From Scleroderma bovista (lineage: Eukaryota; Basidiomycota; Agaricomycetes; Boletales; Sclerodermataceae): a DNA stretch of 64,000 nucleotides. The stretch is taken from positions 62,001 through 126,000 of the forward strand of contig JAYMGJ010000255.1 of the NCBI GenBank assembly GCA_037178675.1, in the 5' to 3' direction. The position numbers were made by a program, and so were the translations under genes. The notes beneath the pieces are model-generated. The model was not told where the DNA came from and made no database searches. It saw only the letters and a program-made list of their open reading frames with translations. Shown piece by piece: positions 11,287 to 22,837 of this stretch; the first letter of the stretch is position 1, and the number at the start of each line of letters is the position of its first letter.

Positions 11287-14147
11287 ATGGTCCAGGCAGT
11301 GAATGCACCAAGGCTTGCAGAGCCTATGTTTACCATCCAAATTTATGGTGTGCTTACTCCTTCATCCTTCTGACACTTTCTGACACGATTTAGCGTTGGA
11401 CCTGTATCATCCTCCCAAAATCAGCTGGGGACACGACCGGTTCTATGTTGATGTCGATATTGATGGCGAAGTCCAGACAACGGGCACACTTGGAAAACAC
11501 GAGTTACCGTGGAAGGATTGCCTGACATTGTACGTATTTACTATTTGCAATAGTCCATTTGCTGAGTAGGGTCAAAGTAATGCTCGACAGTCTTCATTCA
11601 TTACATTACGAGTTTTTGCTTATCGCATGCTTCATGAAGATGTGCATATTGGCTCAATCGAAGAGAGGTTGGTCACTCTCCTTGATGTTACTGAAAAAAG
11701 TATGTCATTGGGCTCTGACCATATGATGCTGCTCAAATTAACCATTGATTGTGTAGCGAATATTATCGTTCGGGAGTTTCCGCCTCGGCATTGCAGTGAT
11801 CATATCGATGACACATCGAAAACCAGGCTTTCATTCTCAATGAAACATACAATACAAGCTCGGGAACCTCAGCCGAATTCAGAAACTCATGTCGAAAAAT
11901 CAGAGAGTTGTAGAAGTCAAATTCCCGTTACAGAGGTGCAACTGAAGCCAGCGACGGCGCGAACGTTAGAAGCTGTCAATCGAACTCCCATGGCGGAGGA
12001 GCCCACAATGGAGCGATCCTTGAAAGACTTCCACCAACCCCCACATGAAGTAACCCAAATGAAACCGTCAAAAAGGGAATTCGTTGGCGCCGCTTTAATG
12101 ACCATGGTTGCACTCGTTCCCAGCGAGGATCAGATCCAGCAACTCGTGGATAGTGCGAATACTTTTAGCCCACTACTGGATAAGCTCCATATCTTCCTTT
12201 CCCTTACCGACTCTATTGGAGATGCGAGTTTTCGCTTCTTTCTGCTTGTTTGCGCTTATCCCAATCTCTTTCTGGCAGATTCACCCCTACGCGAAGATGG
12301 CGGCTATTCTTCTTACTGGGGTAGTTAAGGTACTGTGATGTTGGTCTGACCACCTGGATGTAATGATCCTTAATATTCATATCTCAGGTTTTTACATCAC
12401 AAATGTTTTTCGCGGACAGCATCAAAAATCTGGTTGAAGCCATGACAGATGCTCATGGCTTTCTCTCGGAGGCGAATGCACTGTCGTGTATCAACTCAAA
12501 TCTGGAGATCATCACTGCCTTGTCAACGCAGACGGTCGAATGTTCGTATTTTATCAAAGACGTTACAAAGAACACCGGACTGAGTGAGTGTATCCCCTTG
12601 AAGCAAGCGCTATCGAAAACTCCAGTTTCCAGCGCGCATTGTAAACCAAGTTTTAATTACGAACGTTGAGCGGAAGGTCCAGGGTTACATCCAGAGATTC
12701 CAGGAATTGAAAGATGCTTTGCACCAGCGTGCCGCGATCACCACCGCGGTCACGGTACTTCGGCTGTACGATGAAGTGCAAGGGATCTGTAAGACTTTTG
12801 CTGTCAGATGTAGCACTGTATTTACCTAGCAACTTTGCAGCTACGCAAATATCTCTCGACGCCATGCATTACGCTGAGGATGTTCACTACACCAGCGTAG
12901 AGGACCGTGGAACGTTGGAACCTGACCAGGTCCAACTCGTCGACGAGATTACTGATTGGATCAATGGTGACACGACCGAACGTATCTATTTCCTCTGTGG
13001 TCCAGCCGAATGTGGGAAAACCTCGGTCGCTCGCAGGGTGGCACACGTTTTTGATCGCCTACAGCGTCTCGGGTCATCTTACTTCGTCCAGGAGCCTCTC
13101 CATCTCCACACAACTCATCATAACTATCCCCGCTATCCAAGTAGCATTTTCCGCACCATTTCACGTGACGTTGCAGACCACAATCCTTACTTTCGGTGGG
13201 CCATCGGGGAGATGGTGAACAAGCGTGCCATCCGGTCAACGAATAACATTCGTGCGCAGTTCGAAAATTTTATCTTATATCCCGCTCAAAGGATGAGTGC
13301 GACGGGCCCCGTGGTGATTGTTATCGACGCCCTCGACTACTGTGGAAATAAAGAATCTAGGGAGCCACTGCTAGCTATGCTCGCGAACAGGGCGACAGAG
13401 CTACCCCCAAATTTCCGAATCTTGATTACTAGTCGGCCTGCAACGGATATTGTTGGTGCCTTCAAAGATAAGGAACATGTGATCGTCAAGGTTCTCGATA
13501 CCACATTACCAGATAATGATTCAGGGATCTCGTTCTCACCTGTGAATATGTGCGGAAAGTTGTCTGTCACCCCTCCCTATGACGATGACTTGGAGGAGCC
13601 ACGCAATTCGTCAGAGGATGAAGACTTCTTGGAGGGTCACGAAGTATACGGATTGTTGAGCGACTATCCCTATGAAGGAGAATCGGACCGGTACACTGAT
13701 GTTACTCTACCTTTTCCACTTCACGCCGTTGAGGGCCCTACATCCCAGGTGCCTTCAGATAAATTGATCCCGCCCACGAGAAAACGAGGAATGAAACTCG
13801 ATGAGCCCCCGGTCATTCTACGCGGCAATGCGTTGACCAGGGCCCGTACCTTACGTACCTCCGACGCTAGAAGGCCCTTGAAGACTGTTGTAGCCACAGT
13901 CAAAAACCTCTCTAACAGTTCTCTCGAGGATACCTTGTATCCAGAAGACTCTAATGGATATGCGGAGAGTCAATGGCGTCCGCACGGGAAACGGGACGTG
14001 GCCGTTTCCAGGTCCAGAGGTCAACCCGTGTCACTTCAGAGGGCCAAGTCCGATCGTTATGCCCGCAAGACTTTGGACCCTGATTACTGCCATCCTCATC
14101 CACGCATGCAGATGCTTGTCTCTCGGGAAACATACTTTATTCAATGA
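11287..14147 (+). CDS. NLR-like protein with C2-like N-terminus and NACHT domain, no repeat domain
   Basis: STAND-class NTPase of the fungal NWD2/NACHT type, a family linked to non-self recognition and regulated cell death. Exons 11287-11347, 11394-11533, 11591-11699, 11757-12223, 12279-12329, 12388-12583, 12633-12788 and 12841-14147 sum to 2487 nt, 828 residues, all in frame. Residues 1-105 look like a C2-type beta fold (MFTIQIYALDLYHPP; LRVFAYRMLHEDVHIGSIEE). A helical linker typical of these proteins follows (IHPYAKMAAILL; VECSYFIKDV). The NACHT domain has Walker A GPAECGKTS at about residue 447, Walker B VVIVIDALD, and NFRILITSRPA. After about residue 611 the usual WD40, ankyrin or TPR repeats are absent; instead there is an acidic then basic, disordered tail of some 215 residues. 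The intron at 12224-12278 uses a GC donor. Confidence 0.87.
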
Positions 14148-14914
14148 TTTCATGCATACTTTCATTTATCTGTGCTGGTTCATTGTGCTCTTGAATATGA
14201 TGTGTAACGATTTTCCGACAACCACTGTAATGTACGGGTTCGTGCAATTTCTGCATATATGATATTTACTTAACAAGTAGTGCATGACAAGATTCCTGCA
14301 TTACCATCGATGTGAATACAAACACCTGGAATGGCAGGTCCCTAACGGGATCTTAAAGACGGTAGAGACTGATGCATGAGTGCCCAAAAACCAACTTCCT
14401 AGACAAGTTGAATAGTCAAATGGCCTGCGACTTCTCGAACCAAGGGATAATTTCCGAGAGTGGCTCCGACACCAACGGCACCTGGCGGAGATGGCACTTC
14501 CATTGAAGGAGCGGAAAAAAACCAGTGGAACCAACTTGCTGTAGTGAGACGATGAAAAATGTCAAACTGGAACTCCGCTACCGGTCCTCAGCCAAGCCGG
14601 ACGCATGCAGTTCTTCGCCGGAAAACACACGGGGAGCACAGATAGGTGTGATTTATCCACCAGGGAACGATCGTCAAGGATCACCGACTTCATAACGTGC
14701 GTCCCGCAAGATGAGTATAAGTGTGCACATTCGTAATAAGCTGGGGATGTCGCAGCACGGGCTGCTCGAGGTATTCGCTGCTGGCACAGTATAGAAGGGA
14801 AGGTGAAGGTGCTAGGATATGTCACTTCCTCGTCTTCCTACTCTCCACGAAGAGTACTCTTGCTTTTGCTGACAAGGGAAAAAAAATAAATGGGTCAGGT
14901 GGTGTCGCAAAACC
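14148..14914. other. Intergenic with minor open frames
   Basis: A minus-strand stretch near 14380-14510 has a short Pro/Gly-rich frame starting MEVPSPPGAVGVGATL that soon meets a stop. No gene is supported. The last 100 bases probably form the promoter of the microprotein gene at 14915. Confidence 0.4.
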
Positions 14915-15150
14915 ATGGTGAGTAGCAAACCTAATGGGTCATATTTAACCACAGACAGTCTGGGCCCAGTCCGTACTCGCTGAGTGGTGTAAAAGTACCC
15001 GGTTTGGGCGGTGGAAATCAACCGGATTATGAGCGTCCTGTATACGATGGCATGTTGGTAGGAGATGCGGGATCTGGCATGTTTTCATACCTTGCCTTAC
15101 TCTTGGCTGCCATGATACAAGGTGTCGTCGCACAGCTGAGTCGTGGATGA
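14915..15150 (+). CDS. 64-residue microprotein with C-terminal membrane segment; first coding exon is only the ATG
   Basis: The start ATG at 14915-14917 sits in a strong context (AAAACCATGG) and is followed directly by a GTGAGT donor. The 41-bp intron 14918-14958 ends ACAGACAG and contains a CTAAT branch-like motif. Exon 2, 14959-15150, stays open for 63 codons: SGPSPYSLSGVKVPGLGGG, then PDYERPVYDG, then a hydrophobic run MFSYLALLLAAMIQGVVAQ close to the C-terminus. This predicts a tail-anchored or small integral membrane protein. I do not recognise the family. The next gene (DNAJC17) begins 35 bases after the stop on the same strand, which is very tight for a eukaryote. A single in-frame solution joining one codon to a long open exon is good but not conclusive support. 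Confidence 0.55.
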
Positions 15151-15184
15151 GTGGGCGCCCTATTTGGTAATCGACACACTCTCA

Positions 15185-16510
15185 ATGCCACCCTCATCAG
15201 AGACAGAGCCAAATCCTTATGAACTGCTTGGAATATCACAAGATGCCACAGAGACGGAAATACGGAGCGCATATCGTGCGCGGTCATTGAGGGTTCATCC
15301 AGACCGGGTACGTTTTTTTCAATTCACGTCGCACCCTGCTCGCTCACAACTTACCACAGAATCGGAGTGACCCTGACGCGGGTAAGCCTTGATCACTGCA
15401 AAAGTATCCATTGCCTTAATCACCTTTTCTAGCTCGAAAATTCCATGAATTGACCAACGCGTCAAATCTTTTACTTGATCCTCTCCGCCGCCTCGCCCTT
15501 GACGCACAGCTCAGACTCGCAGCGGCAAAGAAAGCACGCTTTGCAGCATATGATGTCAAACGGAAGAATCTTGTCACCGAACTCGAAGAGCGAGAGCAGG
15601 AATTCAAGAGAGCGCGTTTGGAGAAGGAGAAAGAGAGAGCAGCCAGGGAGGGCGAGAACGAACGCGTGAAAGAGGTGGGAAGGCGGATGAGGGAAGACAG
15701 AGAAAAGGAACTGGAAGAACGCGAGCGGACTAGGCTGGCGAAGGCACGTGTGGAGTCTGAACAGGACTTGCTGGAGACGGATGCTCCTCCTTCACTGGGC
15801 CCTTACGATACAACGGTCCAAATCAAATTCCCCCTCGCGAAGTACCCAACCCTTGATACGCCGCCCACACTTGCCAATCATTTCCGACGCTTCGGGGAGA
15901 TCGATGAAGGTGCCATAGTTCTGTCCCTCAAACCGAAGAAATCAGGCAAAAAGAACAAGCCAAAAGATGAAGGCAACTCGACGATGATGGTAAATGCTTT
16001 AGTGACTTTTACCCAGATCAGTGCCGCATTTGGGGCTGTGTCCAGTGGTCCCAAGCTCAAGGAGCAGGGCATGGATGTATCGTGGGCAGGTGGTACCGAG
16101 CCGCCCATACTACAATGGCTGCGTGATCATGGGCAGCTTGGTGGAAATTCAAGCGACTCCAGCCGGAAGACATCGCCTCCAAACGGCTTTACAGAGGACA
16201 AGCAAGGAAATGCAAAAACTTCACATAAAGCAAACTTGGAAGACAGTGGCAAGTTTTCTTCCTTTCCATCAACTTTCGTGAGTTCCTTCATTCATTGTGC
16301 CATGTCTCCTGTCTCATTTGAACCTGTTGCACGCATATTTGCCTTATTGTGCAGCCTGTGATCCCACCTGATCCTCTATCTTCGATGTCTGCCACAGTCA
16401 GCAACATCATGGATTACGAGTCCCTTACCCTGCTCCGCTTGCGTGAGGCAGAACGTGCAAAGCTGGAACGCGAAATACTGGAAGCAGAGGCCAGAGAGCA
16501 GGAATCATGA
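15185..16510 (+). CDS. DNAJC17/Cwf23-type spliceosomal J-domain protein
   Basis: J-domain cochaperone of the DNAJC17/Cwf23 family, linked to spliceosome disassembly. It opens MPPSSETEPNPYELLGI, with the J domain at residues 10-75 including the HPD motif; the HPDR|NRSDPD junction is formed by splicing at about 15309/15360. A second short intron precedes ARKFHEL near 15430. A charged coiled-coil segment (EEREQEFKRARLEKEKER) covers roughly residues 100-170, followed by an RRM-like region (VQIKFPLAKYPTL; FGEIDEGAIVLSL). The tail ends LEREILEAEAREQES after an intron near 16275-16355. The start is chosen at 15185 because an alternative at 15143 would overlap the preceding microprotein stop. Confidence 0.85.
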
Positions 16511-16830
16511 TTCAACGCGCAATACTACTTTCCGTGGACTCGAGGAGTTGGTTCTTACTCGGCGCGTGGCTTGCAACTGCTTTGTGGAGCTTACACACTA
16601 TACGACTGAGAGGTTGATATATGGTCATACAGCAGCGGTGAGGATGACATCCCCCAAAACACAATAGTACTTATCTATCGAATTGGTGGTTGCTTTGCTG
16701 ATCTGCCAGAGCAAACACCTTGGGAATTCATTCGAGTCTGGATGGGTGCAGAGCTCGGGCACAGCTTACGGGGGACCAGGGGATATCTCACAAAGTAGGA
16801 ATAGTAGAGAATAGATATGGGGATGGAATA

Positions 16831-17667
16831 CTACCATACGTCTTGTGATGATCGCGGGCTCGTTGGTGCCGAGTATGCAGTATTGGTCTGCGGAAGTGGA
16901 ACGGCTGGGGGTGGCTTAGGAGCCTCTGCCTCTTTTCGGTACTCGATCTTCTCAACGCGTACTTCCCCCTCCACCAATTGATAGACATAGGTCACGACAA
17001 CCGGGCCTTGAATATCCATCAGAGCGAACGATGGGGTCGGGTCGCTACAGAGTAGGTTCGGGCGGTCAACGGAGAGTATCGAGGTCCATGGAGCTTACGC
17101 ACCTGTTGTGCAGTCCTGTCCAAGCGCCTGATGCAGAGCCTGGGTTGACAAAGAATCGACCGCCATATTCGATGGCCTGGAACCTATCTCGGGAGATCCG
17201 TTCAGCGTTAGGATAGTCGTATGACTGGATGACTGACGTATGGGTGTGGCCCGAAACCAGGACGTCCACGTCCATCTGTCGAGCAAGAGCGCTGAGCGCG
17301 TCAAGGTCGCCCGTGGGCACGCATTGATGGCCGTGTATGATGCCAATCCGGATCGGTTGGTGTACTACGACTGCGGATGGTGGAAAAGAGGTATTCTGTG
17401 TCCACGAGGTCGGTCAGTACGGGAAGGCCTCGCCGCTGGCATGTACTAGTCGAGTAGTAGGCTTCATACCTCGTCGTAGTCACCCCTCACGACACACACA
17501 TCACTGGCGACGGTACGGAGATATTCATATGTCTCCTGATCACAGACATTGCCGGTGCAGAGTATTTGCTGTATCTTTCCGGGAACTAGGAGCTTCCGAA
17601 ACTTGGCGGGGAGATCGTGGGCACGATGTGGAATGTAAAGATCACCAATAATGAGGACGAGAACCAT
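16831..17667 (-). CDS. VPS29: Retromer subunit VPS29
   Basis: Retromer component with a metallophosphoesterase fold that scaffolds endosome-to-Golgi cargo recycling in the cytoplasm. From 17667 it reads [15 protein letters not shown], then [30 protein letters not shown] and VVRGDYDE. A short intron near 17370-17475 precedes [20 protein letters not shown] and [10 protein letters not shown]. Another intron separates the last exon, which carries [20 protein letters not shown]. The protein ends in a Pro/Ser-rich tail not present in the human form. An in-frame upstream ATG at 17811 is rejected because family members start at MVLVL. Its 3' end faces the 3' end of DNAJC17. Confidence 0.94.
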
Positions 17668-17947
17668 GTCAGGCAACAACTCCAAGCGAGTGAGTTGACG
17701 CAGGCTAATACTGTGCAGTCCATTAGGTAAGCGAAAGTAATGTCTCCAAAGACCGACATCAAAGTGAACGAAGTAATCAAGTCCAAAGAGGTCAAGGGTA
17801 TCACTGTCCAATTATCCAAATTATCCCAAGTCCTAGCATGTGTATGTGTCATTGCTCGATCGACAGATCGTTTCCATTAAAGACCCTGCACTGGCAGTTC
17901 ACTGCAGAGTGTATTTCCCTGGACATGCGGCGTGAGCACACCAGTCA

Positions 17948-19326
17948 TCACAACTGGATGCTGTTAAGATGCTCACAAATTCGAACTTGACGATCACCAC
18001 TCCCTGACGCCAGGAGGCTTCCGTCGTTGCAAAGGTCCACAGATGTCACTGCCAAAGATGCTGTGTATTAGCGGTGGGTCGAGGAGTAGATCAAATACGA
18101 GATTCACCAGTATTCGTGTGGCCTTGAATCATGAAATAGGGCATTCCTGTCTTCAAATCCCACAAGCGGACTGTTCCATCGCGCGATGCCGATGCAACAC
18201 GTTGTTCGCGCCCTACTTGCAGAACAGACGTTGCCAACACGCAGTCCTGCGAGAGCAAGGCATGAATGGAAGGACTAATCTCTCGAAGTGAAAAAGGAAT
18301 AGGACCTTGTGGCCAGACAGGGTCTTCTTGCACAGGAACTGTTTCTCGTCCACCATAATCTCCCAGTGTTTGAGAGTCCGATCCAGACTGGCGCTGACGA
18401 GGGACATCGGCTCGTCAACTGCATAGTTTGGGAGGAACTGGACACCATACACCCCGTCGGCGTGACCGCTCAGCACACCGACAGGCTCCTCTGTTTCTGA
18501 TCCTGGACGGATATCCCACACTCTGATGATGCCATCGAGGGATCCAGCAGCAGCGAATGACGAGAGTGAATCGACCGAAAGGGACGTGAAGACCATTTTT
18601 AAAGAGGGCTTCTCGTGTGGTGCTACTGAGCGAAGGACACGACAGGTTGGCTCGACTGCTGCTTCGAGTTGGAGCTGCGACGCGTCCCAAACGCGGATAG
18701 TACGGTCCCCAGAGGCTGATAGGAGGTATCGCGAGTCCTGGGTGAACGCTAACGCGTATACTTCGCCGCGGTGTCCGACGAGTGATGTGACGTAGGCGTA
18801 GGTTACTGTGTTCCAAATCTGTGCGGGTATTTGCAATGAGTAGATGCGGCGGAGACGCGGCAACATACGCGAATGGCGCGGTCCTCGGACCCTGCGACCA
18901 AGAGTTTGTTGTCGGGACTGATGGTGACGCTGCGAGCATGGTTGGCCTTGTCGGTTTCCTCGTCGCTGGAAAGAGGGAAGCTACGAGGGCGGTTACAGGG
19001 TGCAGCTCGGCAGTCATATCGAGTTGCCACTCACGTCACTTTCTGGTCGCGAGATATATCATACAGGATGACCGCGTTGTTTGTCCCGACAGCCAGCAGT
19101 CTGCCGTCGGGGGAGAACTTGACGGAAGAAACCACCCTGGCGGCGGTGTGGGCATCAGCGAGCAAGCCACTGTCCGTGAGTGGACGACCTACGCGTCATG
19201 GACGAAGCATTTGTGCGGCTGTACGTCCATCTGACGTGGTGCGTCGGGATTGAACACGGCAATCCATCCGCGACCTTCCTTGATGGAATAGGTGGGAGCT
19301 GTTTGGGGGTCCAGGACGTCCGACAT
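17948..19326 (-). CDS. Short Tup1-like WD40 protein lacking the Tup_N domain
   Basis: WD40 beta-propeller protein clearly related to the C-terminal half of the Tup1 corepressor. It starts MSDVLDPQTAPTYSIKEG and then GWIAVFNPDAPRQMDV, matching the Tup1 segment just before its propeller ([15 protein letters not shown] in the neighbour). About six or seven WD repeats follow, e.g. VVSSVKFSPDGRLLAVG, LLSASGDRTIRVWD, GSLDGIIRVWDI and LASGSGDRQVRI. Introns lie near 19190, 19030, 18860, 18300 and 18110. The predicted length is about 361 residues. The N-terminal helical tetramerisation and Ssn6-binding domain of Tup1 is missing, so it cannot act as a standard Tup1-Ssn6 corepressor on its own. It is head to head with TUP1. 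Confidence 0.82.
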
Positions 19327-19745
19327 GGTGGAGGGTGGGCAGACTTGGAGATTTGGCAAGCGCTGAAAAGCAAGTCGCTGTCAACGTCATCTTTGTGTGT
19401 ATGTGTCTGTGTAGTCGCACTGGCCCCCTCCCGTTCGTTCGCTGGCCCACTGCAGGCTCTGGCCCGCCCGCTGTCTGCTGGCTGCACAGACCATCGACGG
19501 TCTGGTGGCAGAATGCGCGCGTTGCGGTCGCCGTCGTTGCAGTCGATAATGCACGCTCGGGGTGCCGCGGGGTTTGAACCGAGGAAGTCACGTGCGGCTC
19601 CCCACCAACGTGGCAGTGTCCCGATATGGACATGCCGCCGGCAACTCGAGCGTGGGAAGAACAGAAGGCGTCAGGGTCCAACAGCAGCGTTTATAATAAA
19701 GGGCGAATGATCAGCCCAAGTCCGACGTTCCCAGCTCCTCCTTCC
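19327..19745. promoter_or_regulatory. Divergent promoter between Tup1-like and TUP1
   Basis: 419 bases lie between the two start codons. It holds GC-rich sequence, a TTTATAATAAAG element near 19690 and a TCACGTG-type E-box near 19588. It must drive both genes, which suggests coregulation or mutual repression. Confidence 0.5.
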
Positions 19746-22347
19746 ATGTCCTCCACGATATACAATGTAAGTCCTTCTCTACTCGCTCGCACTCCCCCGC
19801 ACCCCGCAGTCCCGCCACCCCCGCCACACACTCGCACCCATCCGCGGCCCACCTCCTCAGCGTCTATCCTCTTCAAAATTTCGGACTGCCCTGCCCTGGC
19901 CTCTTTTGCTCTCCTTGTCTCCATCTCGCCCCCCCAATCTGATCACTTCCATCTTTACTAGCATAGGAGCCTTCAGCCCACCGGCCCTCCCGCTCAGGGG
20001 CCTGCTCAGCATGCCCATGCGAGGCTCAATGAGGCCTTCGATTCCGTGCGACAGGAATTCGACGTTCTCACAGGTGACCTCGGCCTTCTCAGAAACCAGA
20101 GGGACGAATACGAGTCCAAAGGTGTGCATTTTCACCTCATCTCCCATTTCAGTCTCATGACATGTGCCGTGTCCAGTTACTTCCCAAATCAACGAGTTAA
20201 ACATTATCCGCCAATCACTGTACGAGTTGGAATCCCAACACGGAAAGATACGCCAACAATACGAAGAGGATCTCGCAAGATTGCGAGCAGAACTTCATGC
20301 TGCACGGCAGGGCCTTCCGCCCGGTGCTCCACCCCACCCTACCGTTGGTCCTGGCATCGGTCCCTCCGGCCCCCCTGCACCGCCATCCAGCGTGCCAGGT
20401 GTTCAACCCCCCTCTGGTCCGGGCTCATACAGCGAACCTTATTACCCTCGTGACCGTGACCGTGACCGCGATCGCGAGAGGGACAAAGATCGTGATCGCG
20501 ACCGTGACCGCGAGTTGCGAGAGCGAGAACGGGATCAACGCGATCGTGACCGTGAACGCCCCCAGGTCGAAAGTAGTCGAGACCCAAAGCGCATCAAGAC
20601 GGAGCGCATAAAGGGTGACCGTCCAGGTAAACATTTTTATCCAAGTTCTGCTCGTTCGCCACCGCCTCATGGATATCGTGCCACCCCCCTTTCACCCCGT
20701 CTTTACACAGATCCTTATAGCCCCTCTCTCGCACCTGGTCCAGCTACCAAATTGCCTCCCCAAGCTGGTCCTCCCTCCTTCCAAGGCCCCGGTTTACCCC
20801 CTCCCCCTTCCGCACATACACCATATGCACCCGGTCCTGGAAACCCTCCGCCCTCTACTTCCGTAGAACCATCTTCCACAGCTTCTGGCTCCATTCCACC
20901 AGGCAGCAGTGCCCCAAACGGTGGTCAGTTTCCAGACGGCCTAGATCCCCTCAACGTTCCACCCGACTTGAAGAAAGAAGGCTCTGACTGGTTTGCCGTA
21001 TTCAACCCCAAAGTAAAACGCGTACTCGATGTGTCGCTGGTACACACCCTCATGCATGAGAGGTCCGTTCATGCCATAATAACACGGTGAAGAACCAGCT
21101 CATTCCATTCCAGTGTCGTGTGTTGCGTACGATTCTCCGCTGACGGAAAGTTCCTCGCCACTGGCTGCAACCGCACGGCACAAATATACGACACCAAAAC
21201 CGGCGTTAAAACATGGTGCGGTTCCCATCATACCGCTTCATCAATCTTTTTAACACGCCACCCAGTGTGCTCGCCGACGACTCTGCCGGAAAGTCTGGAG
21301 ACCTTTATATCCGAAGCGTCTGTTTCAGTCCAGACGGCAAGTTGTTGGCCACCGGCGCAGAAGATAAGCAAATCCGCGTTTGTTAATCTTTTTTGAAGGT
21401 GGTATTTCCCAACTGAACTGGCTTCTTCGCAGATATGGGACATTGCTAAGAAACGTATAGTCACCATTTTTGATGGTCACCAGCAAGAAATTTACTCCCT
21501 CGACTTTTCACTCGATGGTCGGCTCATCGTCTCCGGATCCGGTGATAAGACCGCGCGGATCTGGGACATGAACGAGCAGTCATCAAAGGTGCTAACTATC
21601 AACGATACTGACTCCCTCAATAACGACGCAGGCGTAACTTCGGTCGCCATCTCGCCCAACGGACAGCTCGTTGCGGCGGGCAGTCTCGACACCGTCGTCC
21701 GTATCTGGGACGTTTCTACTGGCGCTCTCCTGGAGCGCTTGAGGGGGCACAGAGATAGTGTGTACAGCGTCGCATTTACACCCGATGGTAAAGGTTTGGT
21801 GAGTGGTAGTCTGGACAAGACACTCAAGTACTGGGACGTGAGTGGATTACTCGCCGGAGGATCCAAACGGAAAGACGCCGCAATGAATGGGAAAAAGGAC
21901 TTGGAAAAATCCAGCCAGTGCACGATGAATTTTGTCGGCCATACGGTGCGTTAGCCCTCCTCCCTGTGGCAGCCACATCTGCAACTGATCGCAATGGCCA
22001 GGACTACGTGCTGTCTGTCGCAGTTTCTCACGATGGGCAATGGGTTGTCTCAGGGTCCAAAGACCGAGGTGTGCAATTCTGGGATGCACACTCTGCAATT
22101 GTACAGTGTATGCTTCAGGGACACAAGAACTCTGGTGAGCACGGAGCATTCGGATCATTACGGTATGGAGCTAAACTTCGGCGCAGTAATATCGATAGAT
22201 CTCAGCCCCGCGGGGAATTGGTTGGCCACTGGCAGTGGAGATTGGCAGGCGCGGATATGTACGTCGTTTCATCAACCCTGTAACCTGTTCGTGTTGGTTC
22301 TGATGGCATTGCTGTGTTGCCTATCAGGGAATTATCAAGCAAATTGA
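19746..22347 (+). CDS. TUP1: General transcriptional corepressor Tup1
   Basis: Tup1 corepressor, which with Ssn6/Cyc8 represses genes by recruiting deacetylases. Exons 19746-19766, 19962-20121, 20177-21062, 21114-21215, 21266-21377, 21433-21945, 22002-22134, 22187-22258 and 22328-22347 sum to 2019 nt, 672 residues, in frame. Residues 1-95 form the Tup_N helix ([35 protein letters not shown]). A Pro-rich and Arg/Asp-repeat linker spans about residues 110-310. Seven WD repeats start at [15 protein letters not shown], for example [50 protein letters not shown] and the closing [17 protein letters not shown]. The start MSSTIYN spliced to HRSLQP is typical of basidiomycete Tup1. Confidence 0.94.
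20449..20565 (+). repeat. CGTGAC-type tandem hexamers encoding an Arg-Asp/Glu tract in TUP1
   Basis: Imperfect CGTGACCGTGACCGCGATCGC repeats encode alternating Arg and Asp or Glu for about 40 residues within the TUP1 linker. The tract lies between the tetramerisation domain and the propeller. Such repeats tend to vary in length between strains. Confidence 0.75.
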
Positions 22348-22837
22348 AACGCTACTCGAGATAGTGTTGGTAAATTCAAGTATACCGGTCCCCCCTGACC
22401 TTGTATTGTGTTTTTTTTTTTGGCTTGTTCTCTTTCCCCCCATTTCATGTTGTGTCTCCTCTCCTCCTTGTTAACTTCTGTTCTGCTATTATGTTCCACG
22501 TCAATACACACGAGCTGGCTGGTTATTCACGCTCGTTAACGAGATGCCATCTCATGACAATGCCGCCTTATCTGGTCGCTAGAATGTCCTGTATCTAGCC
22601 CTAATAATCCATCTGCTCCTAATTGGCTGAACATGCATTGGCCATGAGTTTCACATGTCCTGTGATTCAGGCGTGTGGGTTTCTGGTTCAGAATGTTGGC
22701 ACCAGCTTCTCGAAACCAGTGACCCAGAAATGATAGCCTCGCAGGTAATGCAAGTAGAATTGATAGAACAGAGACTTACAAAATCCTTATACAAACTCTT
22801 TCCATCCGATGAGCACATAGACTTACAGAATCCACTC
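22348..22837. other. Intergenic, convergent 3' ends
   Basis: Space between the TUP1 stop and the L-fuconate dehydratase stop. It begins with pyrimidine-rich sequence and a T run near 22410, consistent with the TUP1 3' UTR. No gene seen. Confidence 0.5.

Noticed and set aside
12714..12840. Upstream start of the long NACHT frame at 12714
   Set aside because: The first 40 codons of that frame are out of register with the conserved linker; the spliced model restores QRFQELKDALHQRAA and a full in-frame protein.
19570..19640. B-box-like GGTTCAAACCCC on the minus strand upstream of TUP1
   Set aside because: The T-arm stem does not pair and no acceptor stem is found; it lies in a promoter region of GC-rich sequence.
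20449..20565. Arg-Asp repeat tract as a separate mobile or satellite repeat
   Set aside because: It is in frame inside TUP1 and matches the charged linkers common in these proteins.
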